Shown one piece after another: positions 1 through 7,436 of a stretch of DNA of 64,000 nt. Made by a program: the position numbers and the translations under genes. How positions within the stretch are numbered: position 1 is the first letter of the stretch; each line of letters opens with the position of its first letter. Source of the DNA: Bacillus zhangzhouensis (GTDB lineage: Bacteria; Bacillota; Bacilli; Bacillales; Bacillaceae); the NCBI RefSeq assembly GCF_000715205.1, contig NZ_JOTP01000004.1:124001-188000 (forward strand), read 5' to 3'. The notes beneath the pieces were generated by a model. It ran no database searches and was not told the origin of the DNA. It saw only the letters and a list, made by a program, of their open reading frames with translations.

Positions 1-2
1 CT

Positions 3-38
3 GCCTCTTCTTTTCAAAAAGAAGAAGGCGCCTTTTTT
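3..38 (+). terminator. Terminator of the gene upstream of the window
   Basis: A GCC-TCTTC / GAAGA-AGGC stem with one bulged base is followed by a T-rich run, just before ypcP. It probably ends a gene lying outside the window. Confidence 0.5.
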
Positions 39-101
39 ATGTCCATTTTGATGTTCTGTGATAGAATAGGAGTATTGTTTTGAAAAAGGGAGTTTATAAA
101 A

Positions 102-989
102 ATGAACAAACACGTACTACTTGTAGATGGAATGGCACTACTTTTCAGGTCGTTTTATGCGACGGCTGTTCATCGCAATTTTATGATAAATGATAATGGT
201 GTCCCGACAAATGGAGTCAATGGTTATTTGAAGCATTTATTAACGGCTGTACAGACATTTGAGCCAACTCATATTGTTTGCTGCTGGGATATGGGGAGCC
301 AAACGTACCGAAATGAATTGTTTCAAGATTATAAAGCGAATCGAGGAGCGCCGCCTGTCGAGCTTATCCCGCAGTTCGATTTGGCAAAAGAGGCTACAGA
401 AGAACTAGGAATTGTGAATGTTGGTTTAAAAGGCTTTGAAGCAGATGATTGTATCGGTACGCTTGCTGCACTCTATCAAAAAGAGGCGCGTGTAACCGTC
501 TTAACTGGAGACAAAGATTTGCTGCAGATTTTGAATGAACAAGTGACAGTGGCCCTAATGCAAAAAGGAATCGGGAATTATAAGCAATATACAAAAGCCT
601 TATTTGAAGAGGAAATGGGGATCTCTCCAAAAGCGCTGATTGATATGAAAGCATTGATGGGTGATTCAAGTGATAATTATCCCGGTGTAAAAGGAATCGG
701 AGAAAAAACTGCGTTGAAATTTATCCAAACGTATCAAACGATTGACCGGCTATTAGAAAATGTCCATGAATTAACGGCTGCGCAGCAAAAGAAAATGCTA
801 GCAGGTTTAGAAGATTTGAAGCTTTCACGTATACTGGCAGAGATCAAATGTGATGTACCACTCAGCTGTCCAATTGATGAGACAAAAATGCAAATCAATC
901 AAGAGCGGGCAGCGGCTATGCTGCGTTTACATCAAATCAAAGGAATTGAACCAATGGTGAACCGTTTAAGTGAAATAGAGATCAGCTAA
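102..989 (+). CDS. ypcP: 5'-3' exonuclease, FEN/PolA-N type (YpcP)
   Basis: This is a stand-alone homologue of the 5' nuclease domain of DNA polymerase I, expected to process flaps and RNA primers during lagging-strand maturation and repair. The 295 residues match the family's usual length. Visible signatures are the N-terminal DGMALLFR metal-binding segment, FEADDCIG (about residue 107), TGDKDLLQ (about 135) and the helix-hairpin-helix MGDSSDNYPGVKGIGEKTA (about 187-205). The start ATG has an AAGGGAG site upstream. The last codons and the stop lie inside a perfect 22-bp palindrome that recurs about 195 bp downstream. The assignment is firm; the gene name rests on synteny with B. subtilis. 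Confidence 0.93.
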   Translation: MNKHVLLVDGMALLFRSFYATAVHRNFMINDNGVPTNGVNGYLKHLLTAVQTFEPTHIVCCWDMGSQTYRNELFQDYKANRGAPPVELIPQFDLAKEATEELGIVNVGLKGFEADDCIGTLAALYQKEARVTVLTGDKDLLQILNEQVTVALMQKGIGNYKQYTKALFEEEMGISPKALIDMKALMGDSSDNYPGVKGIGEKTALKFIQTYQTIDRLLENVHELTAAQQKKMLAGLEDLKLSRILAEIKCDVPLSCPIDETKMQINQERAAAMLRLHQIKGIEPMVNRLSEIEIS

Positions 990-999
990 AGCTGATCTC
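978..999. repeat. 22-bp perfect palindrome, copy 1 of a direct repeat
   Basis: GAGATCAGCT-AA-AGCTGATCTC overlaps the ypcP stop codon. An identical copy lies at 1173-1194, so the intervening 173 bp are bounded by a 22-bp direct repeat. No T-run follows this copy, so it is not a classical intrinsic terminator. Confidence 0.85.
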
Positions 1000-1119
1000 A
1001 GCGTGTAGACAAACCCTCGCATTCGGTGTCAGTACTGCGCGACGGTGCTCACGAATGTCAAATTCGCTCCGCGCCAGTACTCGTCCTTCCTAGACTTCAA
1101 GGGTTTTCTATCACGCTGA
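998..1119. repeat. 122-bp imperfect palindromic intergenic element
   Basis: The ends TCAGCGTG and CACGCTGA are complementary and continue as about 20-bp imperfect arms (998-1017 and 1100-1119). A second nested stem pairs AGTACTG-CGCG (1031-1041) with CGCG-CCAGTACT (1070-1081), and a CGAAT/ATTCG hairpin closes the centre (1052-1066). No ORF is present. It could be a small non-autonomous mobile element, a dispersed palindromic repeat or a structured RNA; copy number cannot be judged from this window. Confidence 0.65.
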
Positions 1120-1120
1120 A

Positions 1121-1174
1121 AAGAAGAAAAAGGGCTAAAATAAAGATCATTTTAGCCCTTTGTCAACAATCTGA
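1121..1174. repeat. 54-bp copy of the ypiP 3' end plus terminator
   Basis: These 54 bases match 14815-14868 with two mismatches. At 14.8 kb the same sequence encodes the last residues of YpiP (EEDKGLK, stop) and its AAAGGGCTAAAAT/ATTTTAGCCCTTT hairpin. Here no gene is attached, so this looks like the displaced copy. The hairpin (1129-1161) may still end ypcP transcripts. Confidence 0.8.
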
Positions 1175-1194
1175 GATCAGCTAAAGCTGATCTC
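1173..1194. repeat. 22-bp perfect palindrome, copy 2 of a direct repeat
   Basis: This copy is identical to 978-999. It abuts the 54-bp ypiP-like segment on its left and ends 6 bp before the sspL stop codon. Confidence 0.85.
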
Positions 1195-1200
1195 TATGGT

Positions 1201-1326
1201 TTATCTTTTTGTGTTGCCTTTTTTCGCCCGATTTTCTAGCTGAGATAGAGGCTGTTTATCTTTTGTTTGCGCATCACCTTGAGGGGTTGTCCCGTTTGTG
1301 ACACGACCTTTGTTTTCTTTATCCAA
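1201..1326 (-). CDS. sspL: Small acid-soluble spore protein L (SspL)
   Basis: This 41-residue, very hydrophilic ORF starts at TTG with a GAGGTGA site just upstream. It begins M-D-K-E-N-K-G-R-V-T, contains TPQGD, and ends in LENRAKKGNTKR, the pattern I recall for the minor spore protein SspL of B. subtilis, which lies in the same neighbourhood. SspL accumulates in the forespore; its exact role is unknown. The start is the only in-frame one giving a normal-size protein. A sigma-G promoter could not be identified with certainty. Confidence 0.82.
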   Translation of the reverse strand: MDKENKGRVTNGTTPQGDAQTKDKQPLSQLENRAKKGNTKR

Positions 1327-1355
1327 TCAGTATCACCTCACACATTAGCATAACC

Positions 1356-1395
1356 CAAAAAAAGCGATTCATCCTTTAGAAAGGTGAATCGCTTT
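1356..1395 (-). terminator. Terminator of ypdP-ypdQ
   Basis: AAAAGCGATTC arms on either side of a CCTTT/AAAGG stem extension, followed on the minus strand by a run of seven T. It overlaps the ypdQ stop codon and separates that gene from sspL. Confidence 0.8.
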
Positions 1396-1764
1396 TCTAG
1401 CGAGCTGATCTGCTACTTGATTTTCCTTGCTTGGAATCCACTTAATAAAAAATAAATCAAACTGACTTTGAAGCTGGATGATCTCTTTCATAAAATGTTG
1501 AAACGCTGGATTTTTAGCAAATCCTGCATTGGCCGCGCGATCAACCACCTGTGAATCTGTTCGAAACGAAACGGTACGCAATCCTTTTTCCACGCAAATT
1601 TTCATCCCTTCGATAAGAGCGGTAAATTCTGCTTCGTGATTGCTCATTGATCCAAGAGGAATAGAGAAAGATTCAGCCTTTCCATCATATTTAATGAAAA
1701 TGCCGATGCCAGAGGGACCTGGATTACCTGCACTAGCACCATCAATGTAAATTTCAGCTGGCAA
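1369..1764 (-). CDS. ypdQ: RNase HI-like protein (YpdQ)
   Basis: A 131-residue RNase H-fold protein. All four acidic positions of RNase HI can be placed: D in [12 protein letters not shown] in [10 protein letters not shown] in RTDSQVV and D in [11 protein letters not shown]. The start chosen is the TTG immediately after the ypdP stop, preceded by AAAGGGGG; upstream ATG codons lie inside ypdP. The basic protrusion typical of E. coli RNase HI is absent, and the B. subtilis homologue has been reported as inactive or weakly active, so cleavage of RNA/DNA hybrids is likely from sequence but not assured. It is cotranscribed with ypdP. Confidence 0.85.
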   Translation of the reverse strand: MPAEIYIDGASAGNPGPSGIGIFIKYDGKAESFSIPLGSMSNHEAEFTALIEGMKICVEKGLRTVSFRTDSQVVDRAANAGFAKNPAFQHFMKEIIQLQSQFDLFFIKWIPSKENQVADQLARKAIHLSKG

Positions 1765-1765
1765 T

Positions 1766-2455
1766 TTATTTCCCCCTTTCATCAAGCGGAACCATTTTTT
1801 TCGCTGCATACGCGTACGGTGTCGCAATCGCGGCTACGATAAATTTAATGACATATGTCGTGATGAAGATTTCAATCCATACATGAAATGGATAGGTGCC
1901 AAGAAAGGCAATGGTCGTGAAAATGAGTGTATCAAGTAGCTGGCTAATCATCGTACTTCCAGCGTTACGCACCCAGAGCGCACGATCCGAAGGAAATATC
2001 CGACGAATAAACGAATATACATAAACATCTAACATTTGACTGATGATATAAGCAGCAAGACTACCAAGTGCAACCCTCGGCATAAAGCCAAAAATGGTTT
2101 CTAACGATGTTTGTGAGATATCAGAGGGAGCGGGATGGAAAAGCAAAGCCTCCTGCATGACAACAGTCAATGTTAAAAGGGTGGCAAAACCAATCCAGAC
2201 AGCTTTTCTGGCCTCATTTTGACCATATTTTTCATTTAATACGTCCGTTGCAAAGAACACACTACCATATAAAATATTTCCCAGTGTTGCAGTTAAGCCA
2301 AACAATTCAACGGTTTTGACAACTTGTAAATTTGCGGCAACAGTCGCAAAGCCAATCCAGACGAAAAGGCCCATCTTGCCAAATCCTTTATAAAATAGAA
2401 GAACAATGATAAAATTAATGATCGCAAATAAGATCCAAATACCTTCATTAAACAA
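1766..2455 (-). CDS. ypdP: Queuosine-precursor transporter family protein (YpdP)
   Basis: A 229-residue polytopic membrane protein of the VUT/DUF165 family (COG1738), whose E. coli member YhhQ imports queuosine precursors. About six hydrophobic helices are visible, with family-typical segments such as [16 protein letters not shown] and [18 protein letters not shown]. The start appears to be TTG with GGAAG upstream. The stop codon is followed after 1 nt by the ypdQ start, so the two are translationally linked. Confidence 0.85.
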   Translation of the reverse strand: MFNEGIWILFAIINFIIVLLFYKGFGKMGLFVWIGFATVAANLQVVKTVELFGLTATLGNILYGSVFFATDVLNEKYGQNEARKAVWIGFATLLTLTVVMQEALLFHPAPSDISQTSLETIFGFMPRVALGSLAAYIISQMLDVYVYSFIRRIFPSDRALWVRNAGSTMISQLLDTLIFTTIAFLGTYPFHVWIEIFITTYVIKFIVAAIATPYAYAAKKMVPLDERGK

Positions 2456-2549
2456 GTGACATGAACTTCCTTTCTCATTGTAAAATGTAACTTTTTGATT
2501 ATAGCATAACGAGCGTTTACCTTAAAAGTACGGGAAGGCGATGTGATCA

Positions 2550-3221
2550 ATGAAACTAAGAGCACACTATACAATGAAAGTGAAATCGATTGGGTCTATT
2601 GCTTTTTTCCAAGAAGATTGGATGGAGCTAAAAGAGGCCTTGCTTTTAGCAAAGCATATCGACAAAAAAGAACCACAGTCACTCCTATCATTTGAAGATG
2701 AAAAAGGGGCCGTGTGGTCCATAAGAGAACTTGAAAAGCTAAATGAAGAACTAAAGCTAGAACCTGATCAGCTTCAGGTCTATTTTGATGCAAGTTTTCG
2801 CAAAGAAACAGGCGACTCTGGACTTGGAGTTGTCGTCTATTACAACCTCGGAGAAGACGCTTATCGACTGAGAAAAAATCAGCCTTTCCAGGGGATCACT
2901 AATAATGAAGCCGAATATGCCGCTTTATTTGAAGCAGTAAAAGCTTTAAAAGACCTGGGTGCCAGCAGAAATTCTGTCACGATTAGAGGAGATTCGCTTG
3001 TTGTCATGAATCAGTTAAAAGGAGAATGGCCTTGTTATGATGATGTACATAACAAATGGCTTGACCGGATTGAAGCGGCTTTAAAAGAGCTGAAGCTCAC
3101 GCCAACATATGAAGTCATCGATCGTAAACAAAATGCTGAAGCGGATCACCTTGCAAGGCAAATTCTTGCAGACGTCCCAATCGAAAGTAAGTTGAAATTA
3201 GATGCAGACGGAGCTGAATAA
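2550..3221 (+). CDS. ypeP: RNase H-like protein with N-terminal extension (YpeP)
   Basis: 223 residues: about 70 N-terminal residues without a recognisable fold, then an RNase HI-like domain (about 75-210). The four catalytic acids are present: D in YFDASFRK, E in NNEAEYAAL, D in RGDSLVV and D in NAEADHLARQ. It is divergently arranged from ypdP. The second RNase H-like gene within 1 kb of ypdQ is not a recent duplicate, since the two share little beyond the motifs. Biochemical activity is unproven. Confidence 0.82.
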   Translation: MKLRAHYTMKVKSIGSIAFFQEDWMELKEALLLAKHIDKKEPQSLLSFEDEKGAVWSIRELEKLNEELKLEPDQLQVYFDASFRKETGDSGLGVVVYYNLGEDAYRLRKNQPFQGITNNEAEYAALFEAVKALKDLGASRNSVTIRGDSLVVMNQLKGEWPCYDDVHNKWLDRIEAALKELKLTPTYEVIDRKQNAEADHLARQILADVPIESKLKLDADGAE

Positions 3222-3222
3222 T

Positions 3223-3405
3223 GTGGATAAAAAAATAGCAGTAAAAGAATTGACAGATATTCAAGACACGTATTGTTCAGATTGTTTTATTAAAAAGCAC
3301 TTTCGAAAAGAATTTGGCAAAAAATATGCCCATTCCTTTTGTATTCAGCAATGTACAGTAGGTGAAAAAATAAAAGAATACGGAAATGCACTGCTCAAAA
3401 AGTAA
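3223..3405 (+). CDS. ypeQ: Small zinc-finger-like protein (YpeQ)
   Basis: The GTG start lies 2 nt after the ypeP stop, with GGAG about 9 nt upstream, giving a basic 60-residue protein. It contains CSDC near residue 18 and C-x4-C (CIQQC) near 45, suggesting one metal-binding site. Function is unknown; translational coupling suggests it works with or is controlled like YpeP. Confidence 0.78.
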   Translation: MDKKIAVKELTDIQDTYCSDCFIKKHFRKEFGKKYAHSFCIQQCTVGEKIKEYGNALLKK

Positions 3406-3495
3406 GAGGGCGCACCGATTTTCCCTGATCCCACATCCGCTCATGAAAAAAAAACGGATAGAATGTGTAAAAAAAGAACATAATCCGAAAAATGA

Positions 3496-3503
3496 GCCGA
3501 TAT
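3496..3503 (+). promoter_or_regulatory. Sigma-D-like -10 (GCCGATAT) upstream of degR
   Basis: A perfect match to the sigma-D -10 element lies 73 bp before degR. The TAAA -35 is not well placed (nearest TAAA is 24 bp away; at the proper distance only a weak AACA). B. subtilis degR is known to be sigma-D dependent, which supports the reading. Confidence 0.5.
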
Positions 3504-3575
3504 AACTATAGAAAGTTTTGGTTGAATTACTTTTTGACTAAGTGACGGATATTAGAGGAAAAGGGGAAGACCGGT

Positions 3576-3758
3576 ATGAATAATAAGGATTTAGAAACGG
3601 TATTACATCGAACATTTCAAGAGGTGTATAGCGATCTAGAGCAACTAGTAGATGTAGCAAAGAAGGGAAGACCTTTTCTCGAAAAAGATATCTCTGAAAT
3701 TGAACAAAGACTGAAGCAAAATATTTTAGCGATTGAAATTCAGCTGAAAATCAAATAA
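3576..3758 (+). CDS. degR: DegR-like regulator of degradative enzymes
   Basis: A 60-residue acidic helical protein ending in KQNILAIEIQLKIK, which matches my memory of B. subtilis DegR (also 60 residues, next to cspD). DegR stabilises phosphorylated DegU and so increases exoprotease production. The ribosome-binding site is AAAGGGGAAGA. It is monocistronic, with its own sigma-D-like promoter and terminator. Confidence 0.8.
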   Translation: MNNKDLETVLHRTFQEVYSDLEQLVDVAKKGRPFLEKDISEIEQRLKQNILAIEIQLKIK

Positions 3759-3785
3759 GAGAGGCATAAGCCTCTCTTTATTTTG
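3759..3785 (+). terminator. degR terminator
   Basis: GAGAGGC-ATAA-GCCTCTC stem followed by TTTATTTT, immediately after the degR stop. Confidence 0.85.
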
Positions 3786-3809
3786 TCGTTTGATCATTCA
3801 ATTAGTTGA

Positions 3810-4010
3810 TTAGATTTTTGTTACGTTTGCAGCTTGAGGTCCACGATTACCTTCAACGATTTCAAAAGAAACTTCTTGTCCTTCTTCTAAAGACTTGTAG
3901 CCGTCACCTTCGATAGCTGTGAAGTGAACGAATACATCGTCTCCGCCTTCAACTTCAATGAAGCCGAAACCTTTTTCATTATTGAACCATTTTACTTTAC
4001 CGTTTTGCAT
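3810..4010 (-). CDS. cspD: Cold-shock protein CspD
   Basis: A 66-residue cold-shock-domain protein with RNP1 (KGFGFIEV) and RNP2 (VFVHFTAI). It is nearly identical to B. subtilis CspD as I recall it. It is a single-stranded nucleic-acid chaperone acting on transcription and translation. It has a consensus sigma-A promoter and a leader of about 90 nt, as is usual for csp genes. Confidence 0.96.
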   Translation of the reverse strand: MQNGKVKWFNNEKGFGFIEVEGGDDVFVHFTAIEGDGYKSLEEGQEVSFEIVEGNRGPQAANVTKI

Positions 4011-4106
4011 ATTGCTTTTTCCTCCTAGTACTGTAGCATACCTTTTGGCATACTAAAAAAAATTTTTCATCACCTAACGCCTTGAAAGTTGTTAAATGAT
4101 GGTTCC

Positions 4107-4135
4107 ACTATACACCATCAAAAGTAAAGCGTCAA
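4107..4135 (-). promoter_or_regulatory. Sigma-A promoter of cspD
   Basis: TTGACG (4135-4130), 17-bp spacer, TATAGT (4112-4107). The predicted start near 4100 leaves a 5' leader of about 90 nt containing a repeated GTATGC, where csp mRNA thermo-structures usually lie. Confidence 0.82.
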
Positions 4136-4271
4136 GGAGCTGAGCCAAATTTTGAGCAGAATATTTGATTTTTTTGGTGAATTGTTATTTATATATAAAA
4201 TATGATGTGGTTCCGAAACTTAACGTGCATCTTGTCCGTATATAAAAAAAATACTGAAAGAGGTGCGCAGC

Positions 4272-4973
4272 ATGAATCGTTATACGATTGAAGAATTTGT
4301 CCAAAAAACCCAGCAAGAAGATAAAGGAGAAGGTGTCTTCGAGCTTGAAACGCCAAGACTTCTAGAAATTAATTTGACCGATACCATTTGGGCAAAAACA
4401 GGTTCCATGGTCTCATATCGAGGCAAAATCAAGTTTGAACGTGAGGGTGTTTTTGAACATGGCGTCTCAAAGATGTTCAAGAAAATGTTATCAGGAGAAG
4501 GCACCTCACTCATGAAAGCAACAGGTGATGGAAAATTATATGTTGCAGACCAAGGCAAAAAGATCTCGATTCTTCGTTTGGCGCAAGGTGAATCCATTTT
4601 CGTTAATGGAAATGATCTGCTTGCATTTGAACCATCAGTCCGCTGGGATATCAAATTGATGAAAAAGGTTTCCGGCATGCTTGCAGGCGGATTATTTAAT
4701 GTCAAACTTGAAGGGCCCGGTCTTATTGCAATCACGAGTCATTACGAACCGCTTACATTAATCGTTCAGCCAGGTGACTCTGTTTATACTGATCCAAATG
4801 CGACGGTCGCATGGTCAGGGGATTTAAATACTGAATTTGTGACAGATGTTTCGTTCAAAACCTTTATTGGCAGGGGAAGCGGGGAGTCCATTCAAATGAA
4901 GTTTAGCGGAAGCGGCTTTGTTGTCGTTCAGCCGTTTGAAGAAGTGTATACTACAAACGGGAATCAAGGCTAA
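4272..4973 (+). CDS. AIM24 family protein
   Basis: A 233-residue beta-rich protein of the AIM24 family (PF01987, TIGR00266), with the late segment RGSGESIQMKFSGSGFVVVQP typical of it. The yeast member is involved in mitochondrial inner-membrane organisation; bacterial roles are unclear. The ATG is chosen over a GTG 9 nt upstream because AAAGAGGTG is then correctly spaced. I do not recall an equivalent at this position in B. subtilis, so this is probably a lineage-specific gene between cspD and ugtP. Confidence 0.82.
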   Translation: MNRYTIEEFVQKTQQEDKGEGVFELETPRLLEINLTDTIWAKTGSMVSYRGKIKFEREGVFEHGVSKMFKKMLSGEGTSLMKATGDGKLYVADQGKKISILRLAQGESIFVNGNDLLAFEPSVRWDIKLMKKVSGMLAGGLFNVKLEGPGLIAITSHYEPLTLIVQPGDSVYTDPNATVAWSGDLNTEFVTDVSFKTFIGRGSGESIQMKFSGSGFVVVQPFEEVYTTNGNQG

Positions 4974-4977
4974 AAGA

Positions 4978-5011
4978 AAAAAGGTGTCCGTCATTGACGG
5001 GCACCTTTTTA
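4978..5011. terminator. Bidirectional terminator between AIM24 gene and ugtP
   Basis: AAGGTGTCCGTC / GACGGGCACCTT stem with A- and T-runs on either side, shared by two convergent genes. Confidence 0.85.
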
Positions 5012-6160
5012 TGATAATGCACGAGCATACTTTTTTTTACTCGTGATGAGATCTGATTGTTCGACGATATCTTCCAAAATGGTTTGAGAAGATTGTTTTA
5101 AGTGCAGTTTTTTAATGTTTTGTTTCATTGCTTCTAATTTTTCTTCATCTTGTAGCAAGTCGGTCACAGATTCTAAAATGTCTTCATGTCTGTTGATGAC
5201 GATGGCAGCACCATAATCTTCAAAGAAAAGAGCATTTTCTTTTTCTTGTCCAGGGACAGGTTTGTAAAGAATGACTGGGACACCGATTGCTGTTGCTTCT
5301 GTTAATGTAATACCGCCTGGTTTTGTAATCATACAATCTGTTACTCTGAACAATTCATCAATTTGTTCCACATATCCAAGCGCCTTCAATTGATCTGGGT
5401 GTGCTTGTTCAAGATCGCTAAGCGATTGTTTCAGCGCTGCGTTTTTTCCGCATACAACAACAATTTGTACTTCACTGTCAAGAAGTAATGCTTCACATAA
5501 TTCCTTCACATTTTTTAGTACACCGTGCGCACCGGCCATAATGAGAAGGACCTTTTTGTCTGATGATAATCCATATTTTTTATAAATTATCGATTTTGGC
5601 ACGTCTGCTTCAAATTGTGGTCTAATAGGAATGCCTGTCACCTTGACATCGCTTGGATGTGTGCCGATTTCCACTAATTTTTGTTTCACATAATCGGTTG
5701 CAACATAGTATCGGTCAATGTTTTCATGTACCCAAATCTTATGAAGACAGAAATCTGTCATGACATTAAATGTCGGAATCACTTTGCCCGTTTTGTTTCG
5801 GTATTCTGGCACAACAATCATCGGGAATGTAATAATAATGATGTCAGGGTTGTGTAGCTGAATTAATTCGTCGAGACGCTTATTTCCCATCTTTAGATAA
5901 ATGTTAAATTTGCGTTTATTGTAAATTTTATCTACACCGTAATAAAACAAGCGATAAAATTGTTTCCCAATGGAAAAGCTCTTCAAGTATAAATATTGAG
6001 TCACTTCTGACACAATGGGATTCGATTCTTGATACAAATTAGAAACTACAACATGTTCAAACCCTTGGGATTTGCATTCATCATACAGTGTTTTTGCCAC
6101 CTGCATATGTCCATTTCCATAATTTGCGGTCAAGATTAATATTTTTTTATTGGTATTCAA
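5009..6160 (-). CDS. ugtP: Processive diacylglycerol beta-glucosyltransferase UgtP
   Basis: A 383-residue GT28-family enzyme that transfers glucose from UDP-glucose to diacylglycerol at the inner membrane face, making the glycolipid anchor of lipoteichoic acid. In B. subtilis it also links nutrient status to FtsZ. Family features include TANYGNGHMQVAK at the N-terminus and KPGGITLTEATAIGVP near residue 285. The length equals B. subtilis UgtP plus one. Translation starts at TTG after TTTGAGGTG. The upstream region carries two related palindromes, TTCGTACGAA and TTCGTTACGAA. Confidence 0.95.
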   Translation of the reverse strand: MNTNKKILILTANYGNGHMQVAKTLYDECKSQGFEHVVVSNLYQESNPIVSEVTQYLYLKSFSIGKQFYRLFYYGVDKIYNKRKFNIYLKMGNKRLDELIQLHNPDIIIITFPMIVVPEYRNKTGKVIPTFNVMTDFCLHKIWVHENIDRYYVATDYVKQKLVEIGTHPSDVKVTGIPIRPQFEADVPKSIIYKKYGLSSDKKVLLIMAGAHGVLKNVKELCEALLLDSEVQIVVVCGKNAALKQSLSDLEQAHPDQLKALGYVEQIDELFRVTDCMITKPGGITLTEATAIGVPVILYKPVPGQEKENALFFEDYGAAIVINRHEDILESVTDLLQDEEKLEAMKQNIKKLHLKQSSQTILEDIVEQSDLITSKKKYARALS

Positions 6161-6388
6161 GAATATTCACCTCAAATGTAATCAACAACAACAAAACTTC
6201 GTACGAAAACTATTAATCTCGTAGGTCTACATATACATAAAGATAACATATAAACAGTCAGAGCATATCATTCGTTACGAAAGAATTAAACTAATTTTAA
6301 AAAACAAACAGACTAAATTGATAATGGAAGACAGAGCCATTTGTATTTTAACACATTTTGAACATTTATCATCAGACCTCAGTCTATT

Positions 6389-7297
6389 TTATTCCCACAC
6401 ATATGGTGTTTCTTGATACACATAATAATTAAGCCAATTCATAAACAGTAAGGTTGCATGGGCTTTCCAGCGATTCACCGGGACTAGTGTGTCACCATCT
6501 TCTATAAAGTAGTGAACGGGTTTTTTGACTGTATCATGTTTCAACAAATCTCTTTCATATTCCTGCTTCAATGTGTCTGTATCGTATTCAGGATGTCCAG
6601 TTAAAAATACTTGTTTATCATCATCTGAAACAATTAAACAAACACCAGCCTCTTCAGATATACTCAATACTTTTAGATTCGGCGTGTTTTTTAATTGTTC
6701 TGTATTAATATCTGTATGCCTAGAATGTGGGACATAGTATACTTCATCGAAACCTCTTACTAATCTTTCTTTTTTCTCTTTGACAAGATGCTCAAATACG
6801 CCAAACTTTTTCTCGGGAAGTTTGATTTTGTCAATGCCATAATGGTGATATAGACCTGCCTGTGCACCCCAGCAAATATGAAGGGTAGACGTCACATTGG
6901 TTTTACTCCAGTCCAAGATGTCCTGCAGCTCTTTCCAATAGGAAACTTCTTCAAAAGCTAAATGCTCAATTGGTGCGCCGGTGATGATCATTCCATCAAA
7001 TTTTTTATGGCGAATCGATTCAAAGGTCGTATAAAATGCATCTAGATGCTCTCTCGATGTATTCTTCGGTGTATGCGTACTTGGAATCAAAAACGTAAAG
7101 TACACTTGCAAAGGAGAATTCCCGAGCATTCTCAGCAGCTGCGTTTCAGTTTGTATTTTTTTTGGCATTAAATTTAAGATCACGATATTCAAAGGACGGA
7201 TATCTTGTTTGAATGCCCTTGTCTCATCCATGACGAAAATGTTTTCGCTCTCTAGTATTTGTTTTGCCGGTAGATGAACTGGTATGTTAATAGGCAA
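6389..7297 (-). CDS. metA: Homoserine O-acyltransferase MetA
   Basis: A 302-residue MetA-family enzyme that acylates homoserine in methionine synthesis. Bacillus members use acetyl-CoA although the family was named for succinyl-CoA. The catalytic Cys is in HICWGAQAG (about residue 142), with the downstream His and Glu in TGHPEYD (about 235-241). Translation starts at TTG after a GGGGGTGG site. The divergent gap to fhs is only 139 bp, leaving no space for an S-box riboswitch, and none is seen. Confidence 0.94.
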   Translation of the reverse strand: MPINIPVHLPAKQILESENIFVMDETRAFKQDIRPLNIVILNLMPKKIQTETQLLRMLGNSPLQVYFTFLIPSTHTPKNTSREHLDAFYTTFESIRHKKFDGMIITGAPIEHLAFEEVSYWKELQDILDWSKTNVTSTLHICWGAQAGLYHHYGIDKIKLPEKKFGVFEHLVKEKKERLVRGFDEVYYVPHSRHTDINTEQLKNTPNLKVLSISEEAGVCLIVSDDDKQVFLTGHPEYDTDTLKQEYERDLLKHDTVKKPVHYFIEDGDTLVPVNRWKAHATLLFMNWLNYYVYQETPYVWE

Positions 7298-7372
7298 CTC
7301 GCCACCCCCTGAATCAAAGCTAATTTCACTTCATTATAGGAACTTTCTGGCGATATTTCAATGTTTCAATTA

Positions 7373-7381
7373 TGTTACAAT
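7373..7381 (+). promoter_or_regulatory. Extended -10 upstream of fhs
   Basis: TGTTACAAT is an extended -10 (TG-n-TACAAT), 56 bp before the fhs ATG. No good -35 is visible. Confidence 0.45.
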
Positions 7382-7436
7382 GAAAAATAGAGCAAAAATG
7401 AAACCTGTTTCTGTAAAAAAAGGAGGCCATTTATTT

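Noticed and set aside
7284..7436. N-terminal extension of Fhs by 51 residues
   Set aside because: It overlaps the start of divergent metA and contains the predicted promoter; the ATG after AAAGGAGG gives the normal length.
7298..7436. S-box (SAM) riboswitch for metA
   Set aside because: The divergent gap is only 139 bp and no S-box core was found on the minus strand.
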